Shown: piece after piece, positions 1 to 8,279 of the stretch
How the letters are laid out: each line of letters begins with the position of its first letter
Position numbering within the stretch: the stretch's first letter is position 1
Virus record (IMG/VR): IMGVR_UViG_3300032053_000416
Coordinates: 1-27,437 of that record
Strand: one strand, 5' to 3'
Origin: a virus
Length of the DNA stretch: 27,437 nt
Position numbers and translations under genes: made by a program
Notes under the pieces: model-generated
What the model was told of the DNA's origin: nothing
Databases searched by the model: none
What the model saw: only the letters and a program-made list of their open reading frames with translations

Positions 1-348
1 ATAAATGCCAAGGAGACGATAGGGGAACTGCAGGACAGGGTGAGGACGGTATTCAACTTTACCTCTAACCGTTCGCTGACCATAGCGAGGACGGAGACGG
101 CCCAGACCGCATCGGGAACAAGGTTTCTTGCGATGAAACAGGAGGGGGTGGAATACCAGGAATGGCTCAGTGCGAGGGATGAACTGGTAAGGACGACCCC
201 GTATAATCATGCCATTGACGGTGAGGTTGTGGTGGTTGGCGACAGGTTCTCAAACGGACTGAGGTATGCGTCCGATGTAGATGGTGCGCCGGGGAACGTG
301 ATTAATTGTAGATGTCTTTGCATATTTTCACGGGCGCCGAAGGAATAA
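1..348 (+). CDS. Phage head morphogenesis protein, MuF/SPP1 gp7-like, C-terminal part
   Basis: The reading frame is open from the first base, so the gene starts upstream of the window; about 115 C-terminal residues are visible. The segment has the pattern of the Mu gpF / SPP1 gp7 C-terminal domain: an ARTETA helix, then a Trp followed by an R..Y.HA..DG stretch, then a PGN.INCRC ending. In this family the protein is a minor head component found next to, or fused to, the portal, and is thought to act in head assembly or DNA delivery. The position directly before a prohead protease and capsid gene agrees. A GTG at 40 could be mistaken for a start, but coding similarity continues upstream of it. 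It could equally be the C-terminus of a portal-MuF fusion. Confidence 0.8.
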   Translation: MNAKETIGELQDRVRTVFNFTSNRSLTIARTETAQTASGTRFLAMKQEGVEYQEWLSARDELVRTTPYNHAIDGEVVVVGDRFSNGLRYASDVDGAPGNVINCRCLCIFSRAPKE

Positions 349-366
349 TAAATAAGGAGGAATGAT

Positions 367-1626
367 ATGGAATTAATAAGAAAGGTAATGAACTTTGAGG
401 TGAAGGCGGTTGAGGGAAACGACAATGTCCTCGAATTCACCGGCTCGGACGAGACGGTGGACAGGGCGGGCGATATAATGACACTGGAGGGATGGGACCT
501 GGAATCATACCTAAAGAACCCGGTCTTCATGCTATTCCACGACTATCGCTCCCTGCCGGTTGGCAAGGCGATTGAGGTGGTAAAGGATATGACGGCCAAA
601 AAACTGAGGTTCAAGATAGAGTTTCCCACCGAGGACGTTTATCCGCTGGGACAGACGGTCAAGAAACTATACCAGAACAAGTTCCTCAATGCGACATCGG
701 TCGGCTTTGTTCCGAAGAAGTGGGAGGCAAGGACCGATGAGGCGGGGAAGGAGGCCGTGGGAAGGAAATACCTTGAGCAGGAACTTCTCGAACTGTCGGC
801 CGTCCCTGTGCCGTGCAACCCCAACGCCCTGATGGAGTCCTGCGGAAAGGGCATATTCACGGCTGACGAGTGCGTCAAGATGGAGGAGAGCGAGATAATC
901 TCAAGGGAAACACTAACGGGCATACTGGAAAAACTCGGTGTCAGTGTCGTGATTAAGAACGCAGAAAATAAGATATGGGAGGACGACCCGGACTGGACTG
1001 AGATAAGATACCGGGTAAGGAATCCCGACCTGTTCGTCCGCATCAGGCGGGCGAAGATGCCGGGCGTGAACATTTACATGCTGGTCGGCCCACTCAAGAG
1101 CGACCCGGAGGGTGGCACAAAACTGCAATCGTTGAGATTCCCGAAACTTGAGTGGACTCTTGAGAAGGCGAAGAAGTGGGTGGCTGAGCATCCGGACATT
1201 AGCAAATCCTTTGATGACAATATTCCTGAGTTTGGTTATCTTGATGAAAAAAACAATGTAACAAAACTGGAATGGGTAGACTGCGATGCCGAAGGCAATC
1301 CCATACAGCAAGATGATAATAACAAGGCAAAGGTTGAAGTGGCAACCGAGCCTGAAGAATTGAAGGAAATGATTGTCCAGATTCTTGATGGCGTTAAACA
1401 CATATCAGTCGAACAGAAGATGATTCTGGAAGAGGTAAAATCAATCGGGCTAATGAAAGATGTTATCAAGGAAATACTGGCGAGACTGCCCACCAAGGAT
1501 GCGGGGGATGTCATTCCCGCGGCCGATTCTGGCGACAAGCCAAAGGATGAGGCCTCAGGCGGGAAGGGCGTGTTTTCCGTAATTCTTGACATGGGGAGTA
1601 AGGTCAGTAAGAACCTTGAGAAATAG
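367..1626 (+). CDS. HK97-type prohead protease with long C-terminal extension
   Basis: Residues 1-160 match the HK97 prohead protease family (peptidase U35): His58 in LFHDYRSLPVG, Ser111 in NATSVGF and an acidic residue near 140 in the LEQELLELSAVPVP stretch are the likely catalytic set. The enzyme cleaves scaffold and capsid N-termini during head maturation. At 419 aa it is about twice the size of a bare protease. Residues 205-275 form a separate basic/aromatic domain containing LRFPKLEWTLEKAKKW, resembling the XkdF-like domain seen in some phage protease or scaffold proteins. Residues 330-380 are predicted coiled coil and may be a fused scaffold. DNA around 1200-1450, coding for the extension, is visibly more AT-rich than the protease part. 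The SD AAGGAGG sits 5-6 bases before the ATG. Confidence 0.88.
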   Translation: MELIRKVMNFEVKAVEGNDNVLEFTGSDETVDRAGDIMTLEGWDLESYLKNPVFMLFHDYRSLPVGKAIEVVKDMTAKKLRFKIEFPTEDVYPLGQTVKKLYQNKFLNATSVGFVPKKWEARTDEAGKEAVGRKYLEQELLELSAVPVPCNPNALMESCGKGIFTADECVKMEESEIISRETLTGILEKLGVSVVIKNAENKIWEDDPDWTEIRYRVRNPDLFVRIRRAKMPGVNIYMLVGPLKSDPEGGTKLQSLRFPKLEWTLEKAKKWVAEHPDISKSFDDNIPEFGYLDEKNNVTKLEWVDCDAEGNPIQQDDNNKAKVEVATEPEELKEMIVQILDGVKHISVEQKMILEEVKSIGLMKDVIKEILARLPTKDAGDVIPAADSGDKPKDEASGGKGVFSVILDMGSKVSKNLEK

Positions 1627-1660
1627 ACAGATAGGAAAAAAGAAGGAGGAAATAGGAAAC

Positions 1661-2836
1661 ATGCTTGAACCAAAAGAGAAGGAAGCAATGGATATGCTGA
1701 CCAAGATAAACGGCAGCATTGACGGGTTGAAGGACAATATCACCGGTATTAAGGACCAGGTGACGTCCCTTGACCAGCGCATCGTGGTAGTTGAGAGTTC
1801 AATGAAGTCCCGGATACCATCGGTGCCCGGCGTGAATGAGGGCAAGGAAAAGTTCTCATTCCAGAGGTTCTTCAACGCCATAGCGACGAGGTGCTGGGAA
1901 GGCGCCGAATTCGAGAAGTCAGTTTGCGACGCGACCAAGAAGATAATGACTGTCGGTGCACCAACGGCCGGCGGATACCTCGTTCCGCCAGAGGCAATGA
2001 CGGAACTCATTCCCCTGCTCCGTGCCAAGAGCATCTGCAGGGAACTCGGGGCCACCGCACTGGACGGCCTGACCGGTTCCCCGGTAACTATTCCGAAGCA
2101 GACGGGCGGGGCGACCGGCTACTGGGTAGCCGAGAATGCCGCACTTACCCCAAGCGACATTGCCACCGGGCAACTTTCGCTTACTCCCCGGACAGGAGGC
2201 GCATTGTGCGTGATGTCCAACCGGCTGTTGAGGATGAGCAATCCCACGATTGAGAGCGTTGTCAGGAATGACATTGCCAAGACGCTTGCCAATCTTCAGG
2301 ACCTCGCGGCACTGAGGGGGACTGGGACGGACCAGCCCACCGGCATAGCCAATACTGCCAACATCAATACCAAGGTGCTCGGAGCGGCCGGCGCCATTCC
2401 CACTATTGACGACATCGAGGCGATGTTGCTGGAGATTGAGGTGGACAATGCAGAGGCCGAGGCTATGGGCATAGCGGTGCATCCGAGGATATGGAGTGTT
2501 TTCCGCAGAATCAAAGACCTGGATGGGAAGCCACTGCTCGTGATTGACATAGCATCACCGTTCAAGGGGACGATATTCGGGATGGCAGTCAGAAAGACCA
2601 CCCAGATACCGGTCAACCTGTCCAAGGGCGGCTCCACCAACCTGTCGGAAATCTACCTGGGCAACTGGGCAGACCTGGTAATCGCCACATGGGGCGGTAT
2701 GGAGGTCATGGCCTCCCAGGAGACGAGCGACGCATTTGCCAAGAACAACACCTGGATTCGTATCCTGCAGGACATCGATGTCGGGCTAAGACACCCCGAG
2801 TCGTTCTGCCTGTGCAGTGATGCCAAGATTGCGTAG
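1661..2836 (+). CDS. Major capsid protein, HK97 fold
   Basis: The 391-aa product has the layout of HK97-family major capsid proteins. Residues 1-50 are a heptad-like delta/scaffold segment, followed by a likely cleavage zone near residues 50-70. The mature shell domain begins around GAPTAGGYLVPPE and includes the PKQTGG, WVAENA, RTGGALCVMS and LRGTGTDQPTGI signatures typical of the family. It forms the icosahedral shell. I place the start at 1661 because AGGAGG lies 8-9 bases upstream; an in-frame ATG at 1586 would overlap the protease gene by 41 bases and has no such site. The N-terminal segment is probably removed by the upstream protease. Confidence 0.92.
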   Translation: MLEPKEKEAMDMLTKINGSIDGLKDNITGIKDQVTSLDQRIVVVESSMKSRIPSVPGVNEGKEKFSFQRFFNAIATRCWEGAEFEKSVCDATKKIMTVGAPTAGGYLVPPEAMTELIPLLRAKSICRELGATALDGLTGSPVTIPKQTGGATGYWVAENAALTPSDIATGQLSLTPRTGGALCVMSNRLLRMSNPTIESVVRNDIAKTLANLQDLAALRGTGTDQPTGIANTANINTKVLGAAGAIPTIDDIEAMLLEIEVDNAEAEAMGIAVHPRIWSVFRRIKDLDGKPLLVIDIASPFKGTIFGMAVRKTTQIPVNLSKGGSTNLSEIYLGNWADLVIATWGGMEVMASQETSDAFAKNNTWIRILQDIDVGLRHPESFCLCSDAKIA

Positions 2837-2855
2837 TATCGGAGGATTTCAGGCG

Positions 2856-2890
2856 GGGGCGGGTAGTCGAATATCCGCCCCTTCCTTTGT
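2856..2890 (+). terminator. Rho-independent-type terminator after the capsid gene
   Basis: A 10-bp stem pairs 2856-2865 (GGGGCGGGTA) with 2872-2881, with one G-T wobble and a 6-base loop GTCGAA. A pyrimidine-rich tail TTCCTTTGTTATTATT follows. It lies in the 87-bp gap after the capsid stop. Partial termination here would keep capsid mRNA in excess over downstream genes. Confidence 0.6.
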
Positions 2891-2923
2891 TATTATTAAC
2901 AGGGCAAGAAAGGAGAAAACGGT

Positions 2924-3208
2924 ATGCCTAAATACGTGGTAAGGAAGGGTTATGTGTTTTTTCTCGGGGAGGGTGACAAGACGGTCACCAAGAGGGCAGG
3001 GGAAATCATAGAGGTGACCGCCGACAAAATCAAGGGGCAGGATTGGAAGGTAGAGGAAGTCAAGGAGACCGCGCCAGCACCGAAACCGGAACCGACCCCG
3101 GCACCGGCCAAGGCGATGGATGTGCCACCGGCCCACAAGATGATGGAGACGCCACCGGTCGGTAAGACAGTCAAGAACTCTGCGGCGAAGAAGTCCGGTA
3201 AGAAGTAA
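2924..3208 (+). CDS. Small head-region protein with Pro/Ala-rich tail, function unknown
   Basis: This 94-aa protein begins with a compact basic/beta segment (residues 1-45, MPKYVVRKGYVFFLGEG onward). It continues as a low-complexity Pro-Ala-Lys linker with PAPKPEPTPAPAK, then a Lys/Ser-rich tail. Genes of this size and layout are common between the capsid and connector genes of HK97-type phages, where they may be minor or decoration proteins, but I do not recognise a named family. SD AGGAGA is 8 bases before the ATG. The repeated short motifs in the tail (PP.HKMMETPPVGK) suggest an unstructured, possibly surface-exposed, end. Confidence 0.7.
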   Translation: MPKYVVRKGYVFFLGEGDKTVTKRAGEIIEVTADKIKGQDWKVEEVKETAPAPKPEPTPAPAKAMDVPPAHKMMETPPVGKTVKNSAAKKSGKK

Positions 3209-3233
3209 TTACCATTAGAGACTTCCGCCGATA

Positions 3234-3250
3234 GCGGGCTTTATGCCCGC
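3234..3250 (+). other. Short GC-rich hairpin between head genes
   Basis: A perfect 6-bp stem GCGGGC/GCCCGC with loop TTTAT lies in the 71-bp gap. No T-run follows, so it is more likely an RNA-stability or processing element, or a weak terminator, than a full terminator. Confidence 0.4.
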
Positions 3251-3279
3251 GCAATCATATATAAAAGGAGCAGGGCAAA

Positions 3280-4101
3280 ATGAACCTCACGAATATCTAC
3301 CGGGTCAAACAGTATATCAAATATTCCGATTCCAATGTTGATGACGACCATGCCTTCAATCAGATTGTCCATTCGGTATCAGGAATGATTGAGAAATCGC
3401 CCCTGTTCGATAGGTATATCGAGAAGATGGAAAGGACGGAGACTTTCGACACCGAATATGCACAGGAGATATTCTCGCTCAGGGGTGTTCCGGTTGACAC
3501 CGCCCTGACGTTCAAGGTGTGGCATGACATAGCGAGGGACTATGGTGACACCACACTTCTTGATGCCGACAACTACTATGTCGAGTCGGTTACCGGAATC
3601 CTAAAGATTGATAACTTCACGGTGGCCAAGGGAAAGGGTTCACTCAAGGTCCAGTATACCGGCGGACTATCCCCGCACACCGACCGGCTGACCGGGACCA
3701 TCGAGACAGTCAGCGGGACATTTACTTCGGGCGAATATGTTACCGGGAGCCTGTCAGGGGCGAAGGGAAAACTGGTCGGGTCAATCACTACTGGCAACAC
3801 TACCATAACAATCATCGTAATAGACGGCGTGTTTGAGGCAAATGATATAATTACCGGACTGACATCAGTCAAGACCTGCAAACTCAAGACCATAACCCAG
3901 ATTCCCCTGGTGATGGCATATCCAGACCTGGCCGGTGCCTGCGACATACAGTGCGCCTACCAGTTCCAAAGGAGGCAGGAGGTGGGATTGCAGAGCATTA
4001 GCGTGCAGGGCGGATCGATAAGCACGTATGACACGAAGAACTTTTTATCGGAAGTCCAGAGAATTCTCAGTTCCTATAAAAGGATAGGGAGTGTTGGATA
4101 G
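3280..4101 (+). CDS. Head-tail connector (gp6-like) with an inserted beta-rich domain
   Basis: The N-terminal 130 residues (NLTNIYRVKQYIKY..., a core with REDS-type helix, then FSLRGVPV and a beta hairpin ending in LKVQYTGGL) and the C-terminal 65 residues (LVMAYPDLAGACDIQCAYQFQRR..., SYKR) together look like the gp6/gp15-type adaptor that docks below the portal. Between them, residues about 135-208 are a Gly/Thr-rich segment with two copies of a G.F..(G/A)(E/N)..(T)G motif (146-156 and 183-193). That pattern is typical of small beta domains on phage structural proteins, so this is a connector with an extra domain spliced in. The SD AAAGGAG is 11 bases upstream of the ATG. Family assignment rests on pattern and position only. 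Confidence 0.72.
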   Translation: MNLTNIYRVKQYIKYSDSNVDDDHAFNQIVHSVSGMIEKSPLFDRYIEKMERTETFDTEYAQEIFSLRGVPVDTALTFKVWHDIARDYGDTTLLDADNYYVESVTGILKIDNFTVAKGKGSLKVQYTGGLSPHTDRLTGTIETVSGTFTSGEYVTGSLSGAKGKLVGSITTGNTTITIIVIDGVFEANDIITGLTSVKTCKLKTITQIPLVMAYPDLAGACDIQCAYQFQRRQEVGLQSISVQGGSISTYDTKNFLSEVQRILSSYKRIGSVG

Positions 4102-4110
4102 GATAATAAA

Positions 4111-4260
4111 ATGAACAAGAAAGTATGCTTGGCAACCATTCTATTTCTGATGATTGCCTATTGCGTTATTTCCATAATCGTTTATAGATTTAAGCATACT
4201 TCCAAGACCGATACGGAGTTGTTTTTGGAGATACCCAAAGCGTTACTTTGGAGACAATAG
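4111..4260 (+). CDS. 49-aa single-pass membrane protein
   Basis: A short ORF fills the gap between connector genes exactly: it starts 10 bases after the previous stop and its stop TAG is one base before the next ATG. The product has a positively charged start (MNKKVC), one hydrophobic segment of about 20 residues (LATILFLMIAYCVISIIVY) and a polar tail ending KALLWRQ. Such a protein would sit in the inner membrane with its N-terminus inside or outside; function is unknown. A membrane protein is out of place in a head-tail connector operon, so this may be a cargo gene, for example superinfection exclusion. SD is weak (AGGATA). The perfect fit to the gap is the main support. Confidence 0.55.
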   Translation: MNKKVCLATILFLMIAYCVISIIVYRFKHTSKTDTELFLEIPKALLWRQ

Positions 4261-4261
4261 A

Positions 4262-4858
4262 ATGGGCATCGAAATAATTTTGAACCACGAAAATTTCGAC
4301 AAGGCCATTTCTCAATTCCCCGGCAAACTTCTTGTCGAGATGCGGAAATCGTTCCGGCAGGTGGGCGAAGACTTTATTGCCAAGATACAAAAGACGCTGG
4401 TCAGGGGGCATTTGAGGATAACTGGCGACTTAGCAAGGTCGTTCGGGAGGGTAGTGTTCGGGGAAAACCTCGAAGCATTGACATTGAGTATTTATTCGGG
4501 CAGTAAGTATGCAAGGATACACGAGAAGGGCGGGACGATAACAGCCAAGCCAGGTAAGGCACTGGCCATCCCGCTTGACGCGGCAAAGACGGCAGGTGGA
4601 GCAAGTAGATATAAATCACCAAAAGAAATTCCCGATTTGGTTATGATTAAAAGGCCAGGAAGACCTCCATTACTCGTCAAACAGGCAGTCAGAGGACGAG
4701 GTATGGACAGAAGAATAATGGGTATCCCAATGTTCGTCTTGGTTAAGTCGGTAATGATAAAACCTCAACTAGGAATGTTTGATTTATGGGAAAAAGAGGC
4801 AAGCAATACAGCCACCATCATAAATGATGGGATTGGGGAATGTATAAAAAGATTTTGA
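4262..4858 (+). CDS. HK97 gp10-like / phage virion morphogenesis protein
   Basis: The 198-aa product has the signature of the gp10-like head-tail joining or tail completion proteins. An N-terminal helical region (FPGKLLVEMRKSFRQVGEDF) is followed by T.....G.LA.S and the YARIHEKGGTI motif, then AKPGKALAIPL. These proteins join completed heads and tails. Spacing to the upstream ORF is one base. The last third (residues 115-198) is AT-richer and reads less like the standard family, with a Lys/Arg-rich segment KRPGRPPLLVKQ. The position after a gp6-like protein supports the call. Confidence 0.78.
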   Translation: MGIEIILNHENFDKAISQFPGKLLVEMRKSFRQVGEDFIAKIQKTLVRGHLRITGDLARSFGRVVFGENLEALTLSIYSGSKYARIHEKGGTITAKPGKALAIPLDAAKTAGGASRYKSPKEIPDLVMIKRPGRPPLLVKQAVRGRGMDRRIMGIPMFVLVKSVMIKPQLGMFDLWEKEASNTATIINDGIGECIKRF

Positions 4859-4881
4859 GGATAACAGGAAAATAAAACCAT

Positions 4882-5226
4882 ATGACATTGCCAGCATTCT
4901 CACTCGTCCCTGAATTTACGGTCGTGCAGAATGAAAAATATTCCGTGCTGAAATCGTCTTTTGAGGGCGGGCTGATTCTGAGGCGAGCGGTCTATGACAG
5001 GAGTGTCCGCACTTTTGAACTGAGGTGGAAGAATACGACCAAGGCAGTAAAGGACGCAATAGTCAACCTGTTCAGGGACAGAAGGGGTAGGGCAGGTGCG
5101 ATGCTCTACACCCCGATTGATAGCGAGACTCAAATAACGGTCCGGTTCGCGGACGACATATTCCAGTGGAACAAGAGACAACATGGAAACTACCAATTCT
5201 CGGTAAAATTGATTGAGATGCTATAA
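4882..5226 (+). CDS. Small tail-type protein resembling minor tail protein M
   Basis: The 114-aa protein has a beta-strand/helix/beta layout. A strand FELRWKN is followed by helix TKAVKDAIVNLFRDRRGR, then the exposed MLYTPID turn and closing strands ending QFSVKLIEML. This is the same arrangement as the M-like protein at 14484-14867 (compare WSLKFNYRSETEKNLITGF, FYWTPED). It appears to be a paralogue placed upstream of the tail genes rather than at the tip. Proposed role: minor virion component at the head-tail joint or tail. No enzyme motif is visible. SD is weak and the ATG is 23 bases after the preceding stop. Confidence 0.6.
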   Translation: MTLPAFSLVPEFTVVQNEKYSVLKSSFEGGLILRRAVYDRSVRTFELRWKNTTKAVKDAIVNLFRDRRGRAGAMLYTPIDSETQITVRFADDIFQWNKRQHGNYQFSVKLIEML

Positions 5227-5241
5227 AAAGGAGGATGAGAA

Positions 5242-5571
5242 ATGAAGTCATATAATATAGGCGATGTCCAGACGCTTCTGGACACGGTGCTGGTAGTCGG
5301 GGCGGGCGAGTCGGTCAGGGTCCCATATGCGATGGCCAACCACACATGGGAGATAAAGACAGCCGGAGACCCGACCGTCTGCAGTGTGAAACTGCAGGGC
5401 AGTCTTGACGATGTCAACTGGTATGACCTTGACACATCGGCGACCACGACCGGGGAACTGAGGCACGTGGCGAACAAGGCGGCCAAGTATGTCAGGGCCA
5501 ATGTCATCACCCTGACGGACACGGTCAGTCCGGTGGCGACGGTCACGGTAAGATGGTTCCCCGCACAATAG
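5242..5571 (+). CDS. Small beta-sandwich structural protein, function unknown
   Basis: The 109-aa product is almost all beta by pattern: alternating hydrophobics, a VKLQGSLDDVNWYDLDTS stretch and a closing YVRANVITL..TVTVRW. Short proteins with a GS.D...W motif followed by R.NV are frequent next to phage tail and head genes and look like decoration or adhesion modules. I know of no enzymatic role. SD AAAAGGAGG lies 9 bases before the ATG. It is the last clearly structural gene before the glycosyltransferase cassette, whose first ATG is one base after its stop, so it is probably in the same transcript. Confidence 0.6.
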   Translation: MKSYNIGDVQTLLDTVLVVGAGESVRVPYAMANHTWEIKTAGDPTVCSVKLQGSLDDVNWYDLDTSATTTGELRHVANKAAKYVRANVITLTDTVSPVATVTVRWFPAQ

Positions 5572-5572
5572 A

Positions 5573-6538
5573 ATGGAGATGGAAATGGAAACAGTGGTGA
5601 GTCCGAGGTCAAAGCCAATCCTCAAGCATAGGGGGAGGAAGAAGGAAATCCTCATAATGCGCCGGCAGGGCGGGATAGGTGACATCCTCAACAGCCGGAT
5701 GATGTTTGAGGACATAAAGAAGTCCTATCCGGATAAGAGACTGGTCTATGCCGTGCCGGAGGAGTTCATCCCGCTGGTATCCGACCACCCATTCATAGAC
5801 AAGGTTCTTGACTGGGAATGCACCAGCACCAAGGGATGGTGGATGTTTTCCGACATTACAAACAAGTGCGGGGAATACGAGAGTAAACATGTTCCCAATG
5901 TTGACAAGCACAGGATTGACATCTGGGCCGACCATGTGGGTATTGAGTTAAGAAACCATAATCAGAACATCGTCTTTACGGAAGATGAGATTTCCTTTGC
6001 GAAAAGCGTCATTGATGGGATACCGAAACCAATTGTCGCTATACAACCGGTGTCATCCCACCCGGCCAAGGACTGGCCGATGGATAGGTGGCAGGAAGTG
6101 GTAGATGCCATAAGCAAGAATTATGGTTTTAGCATAATGTGTTTCCACAACAAGGAATTACTTATCAAGAATGTCATAATGATGGGTGGAAATGTAAACC
6201 TGCGGGAGTGGATGGCGATAACGAGTCAGTGCGACTATGTCATCACGGTGGCGACATCAATGTTCTGTCTTGCCAACGGACTGCACAAGCCGACCGTGGC
6301 GATATTCGGGTGTGAGGACTTGGACATTTATGGCAAATATTTTTCGGAGATGGTTCCGGTGCAGAGGCACAGGAAGAACAGTGACGGGTGGGGCGACTGC
6401 CCCTGCTGGCAGGCGTGGAAGGGGTACAGAAAAAATGACAACAAACCCATCTATCCACCGCCGTGCCTGAGCAGTATCACCATTGCCGATGTGATGAAAG
6501 GATTTGACGAATGCGTGGCGAAAAGCAAGGCGATATAA
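5573..6538 (+). CDS. Glycosyltransferase family 9 (heptosyltransferase-like)
   Basis: The 321-aa protein has the GT-B architecture of family GT9. The N-terminal acceptor half begins IMRRQGGIGDIL (GGIGDIL at 33-39). The C-terminal nucleotide-sugar half contains AIQPVSSHPAKDWPMDRW (Lys166 is the usual donor-binding lysine) and a D..I.VATS....A.....P.VAIFG element. Cellular GT9 enzymes transfer ADP-heptose to lipopolysaccharide core. In a phage, the substrate could be host surface glycan, DNA or virion protein; which one cannot be read here. The first 22 residues (MEMEMETVVSPRSKP) look like an extra tail or an over-called start, and Met5 at 5585 is an alternative. It overlaps the next gene by 28 bases. 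Confidence 0.82.
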   Translation: MEMEMETVVSPRSKPILKHRGRKKEILIMRRQGGIGDILNSRMMFEDIKKSYPDKRLVYAVPEEFIPLVSDHPFIDKVLDWECTSTKGWWMFSDITNKCGEYESKHVPNVDKHRIDIWADHVGIELRNHNQNIVFTEDEISFAKSVIDGIPKPIVAIQPVSSHPAKDWPMDRWQEVVDAISKNYGFSIMCFHNKELLIKNVIMMGGNVNLREWMAITSQCDYVITVATSMFCLANGLHKPTVAIFGCEDLDIYGKYFSEMVPVQRHRKNSDGWGDCPCWQAWKGYRKNDNKPIYPPPCLSSITIADVMKGFDECVAKSKAI

Positions 6539-7194
6539 AAAGAATATCGCCGGACTATTATAATGAGAGGTATTTCACCAATAACTGGTATGACAGCAAG
6601 TCGTTCGCGCTTGATAACTTGTTCCATAGGGATGTTGCGGAATTATTCGTTGACATTATGAAACCTCTTAAATACGACTCGGTGCTATCAATAGGGTGCG
6701 CCTTTGGCAATGTTATTTACTGGTTAAACAAGATGGGATATGACGGGCACGGGATTGATATCTCGGAATATGCCATCAGTCATACCCATATTCCGGGCAG
6801 GGTTACGCAGGGTGACGTGATAAACGGACTGTCCTATAAGGATGGCATATTTGATTACATCTTCTCAAGAGATACGTTTGAGCATATAGCGGAGGAGCAT
6901 GTCCCGAAAGTGATAGCCGAAATGGAGAGGGTGCTGAAGGTAGACGGTGGGATATTACTGATGCCGGCAAATAACTTCAATGACAAAGAAATTAGAAAAC
7001 AGATGAACTGTGCTGGTCCAAACCACGAGGATGGGAGCCATCTGTGCGTGAAACCACCATACTGGTGGGCGGAGATGATAGAAAAGCATGGCAAGAAATT
7101 GATAGTTGATTATAAGCGGACACTCTACGGGATGGCCGTCCCGATGGCAGAGAAAAACTCATGGACGGCATTGGTGGTAAGGAAAACAATATGA
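6511..7194 (+). CDS. Class I SAM-dependent methyltransferase
   Basis: The 227-aa protein has a standard Rossmann methyltransferase core. Motif I is VLSIGCAFGN (58-67), followed by an acidic motif II in GIDISE (81-86). FDYIFSRDTFEHI and the LKVDGGILLM strand follow. It is of the small-molecule/sugar methyltransferase type (Methyltransf_11/23-like), without a DNA-target or NPPY motif, so a glycan-modifying role fits the neighbours better than DNA methylation. SD AAAGGA lies 8 bases before this ATG, inside the end of the GT9 gene. It is joined to the next gene by an ATGA overlap. Confidence 0.82.
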   Translation: MRGEKQGDIKRISPDYYNERYFTNNWYDSKSFALDNLFHRDVAELFVDIMKPLKYDSVLSIGCAFGNVIYWLNKMGYDGHGIDISEYAISHTHIPGRVTQGDVINGLSYKDGIFDYIFSRDTFEHIAEEHVPKVIAEMERVLKVDGGILLMPANNFNDKEIRKQMNCAGPNHEDGSHLCVKPPYWWAEMIEKHGKKLIVDYKRTLYGMAVPMAEKNSWTALVVRKTI

Positions 7195-8279
7195 ACTCTA
7201 TTGATAAGTGGACTAATTTAGGGGACAAGATAGATTTTAGCATATCACTATATTATGGGGGCGGGCTCGGGGACCTTATCCACCGCCTCTATGACAGTTA
7301 CTATCTTAGGACACTGAGACATATCAAGATAATCTTTCCCAATCTGAAGATAAACCTGCTTATTGACACCAGTCGGAACATGGAGTCGGCAAAAGCATTG
7401 TTTGAAACTAACCCCTATATAGATAACATATTCATCTGGCAACAGAAATTTACTAATCAGGATATCTATGCGATGGTCTCCAATGTCATTGGGGACAGGA
7501 AGGGCGAGTTCAACCGGTTCATGCCGGAAATGGACAATGAGACGGTTTTTCTGAGGATGATAAACAGGATATATGAACTGACGGCATTCCCCCGCCTGAG
7601 GACGATTACCATGGACGACTTTTTCCAGCAGATGGCTCTTCGGATAGAAGACTTCGAGATGGACGAGCCGAAGATATATCTGAAGCCGGACGAGAAGGAA
7701 TACGGGAAGAAGTTAGTTAGTGATTTGAAGGCGAACGGGAATAAGGTGGTCGCCGTCCACTTCTTTTCCGGACAGGAAACTAAGATGATAAAACCGCAGG
7801 CGGCGAAGGATATAGTCAGGTGGTTGATAGCAGACGGATACAAGGTAGTCATAATGGGGACAAAACAGGAGGCGGAACCGGAATTGCACAATGGGGACAA
7901 GAAGGATATGGTGCTGATGTTGAAGGGATTCAGGGGCCATCCCGATGTTACCTACCTATGCGATGATACAGGCATAAGGCACAAGGTATCGGTTATAGCC
8001 AACTGCGATTACATGGTGTGTAATGATAGTGGACTGATGCACGCGGCGTGGTTTTATAGGGTTAAGACGGTATCGTTACTGAATCCCGATACCTTTGACC
8101 GGTTCCAGAAGAAGGGCGGCTATTACTGGGCGATAACAGATAAGGCGTCCCACACCAGTTATGTCCTGTTCAACAGGGACAGCAGATTGGTGGACGTCAA
8201 ACTGATAGAGCAAAGGATGGTGAATTTTGATGAAAAGGAAAAGGAAGAAGCGGCCAAGAAGACCAGCGAGGAAAGATAA
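7191..8279 (+). CDS. Second GT9-like glycosyltransferase
   Basis: The start at 7191 overlaps the previous stop as ATGA and has SD AAGGA in place; a longer in-frame start at 7161 lacks this. The 362-aa product has the GT9 N-terminal loop YYGGGLGDLI (21-30), the mid-protein strand VVAVHFFSG and the family's C-terminal CDYMVCNDSGLMHAAW (D.SG..H element). The usual KxW donor motif of GT9 is not clear; MIKPQAAKDIVRW is in its place. The tail after residue 345 is Lys/Glu-rich (EKEKEEAAKKTSEER), and its DNA is shared with the small basic ORF at 8230. Proposed role: transfer of an activated sugar in the same pathway as the other cassette enzymes. Confidence 0.74.
   Translation: MNSIDKWTNLGDKIDFSISLYYGGGLGDLIHRLYDSYYLRTLRHIKIIFPNLKINLLIDTSRNMESAKALFETNPYIDNIFIWQQKFTNQDIYAMVSNVIGDRKGEFNRFMPEMDNETVFLRMINRIYELTAFPRLRTITMDDFFQQMALRIEDFEMDEPKIYLKPDEKEYGKKLVSDLKANGNKVVAVHFFSGQETKMIKPQAAKDIVRWLIADGYKVVIMGTKQEAEPELHNGDKKDMVLMLKGFRGHPDVTYLCDDTGIRHKVSVIANCDYMVCNDSGLMHAAWFYRVKTVSLLNPDTFDRFQKKGGYYWAITDKASHTSYVLFNRDSRLVDVKLIEQRMVNFDEKEKEEAAKKTSEER

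Noticed and set aside
1586-1660. Upstream start for the capsid gene
   Set aside because: It overlaps the protease gene and gives an Arg-rich non-family N-terminus. ATG 1661 has the SD and a normal delta-domain start.
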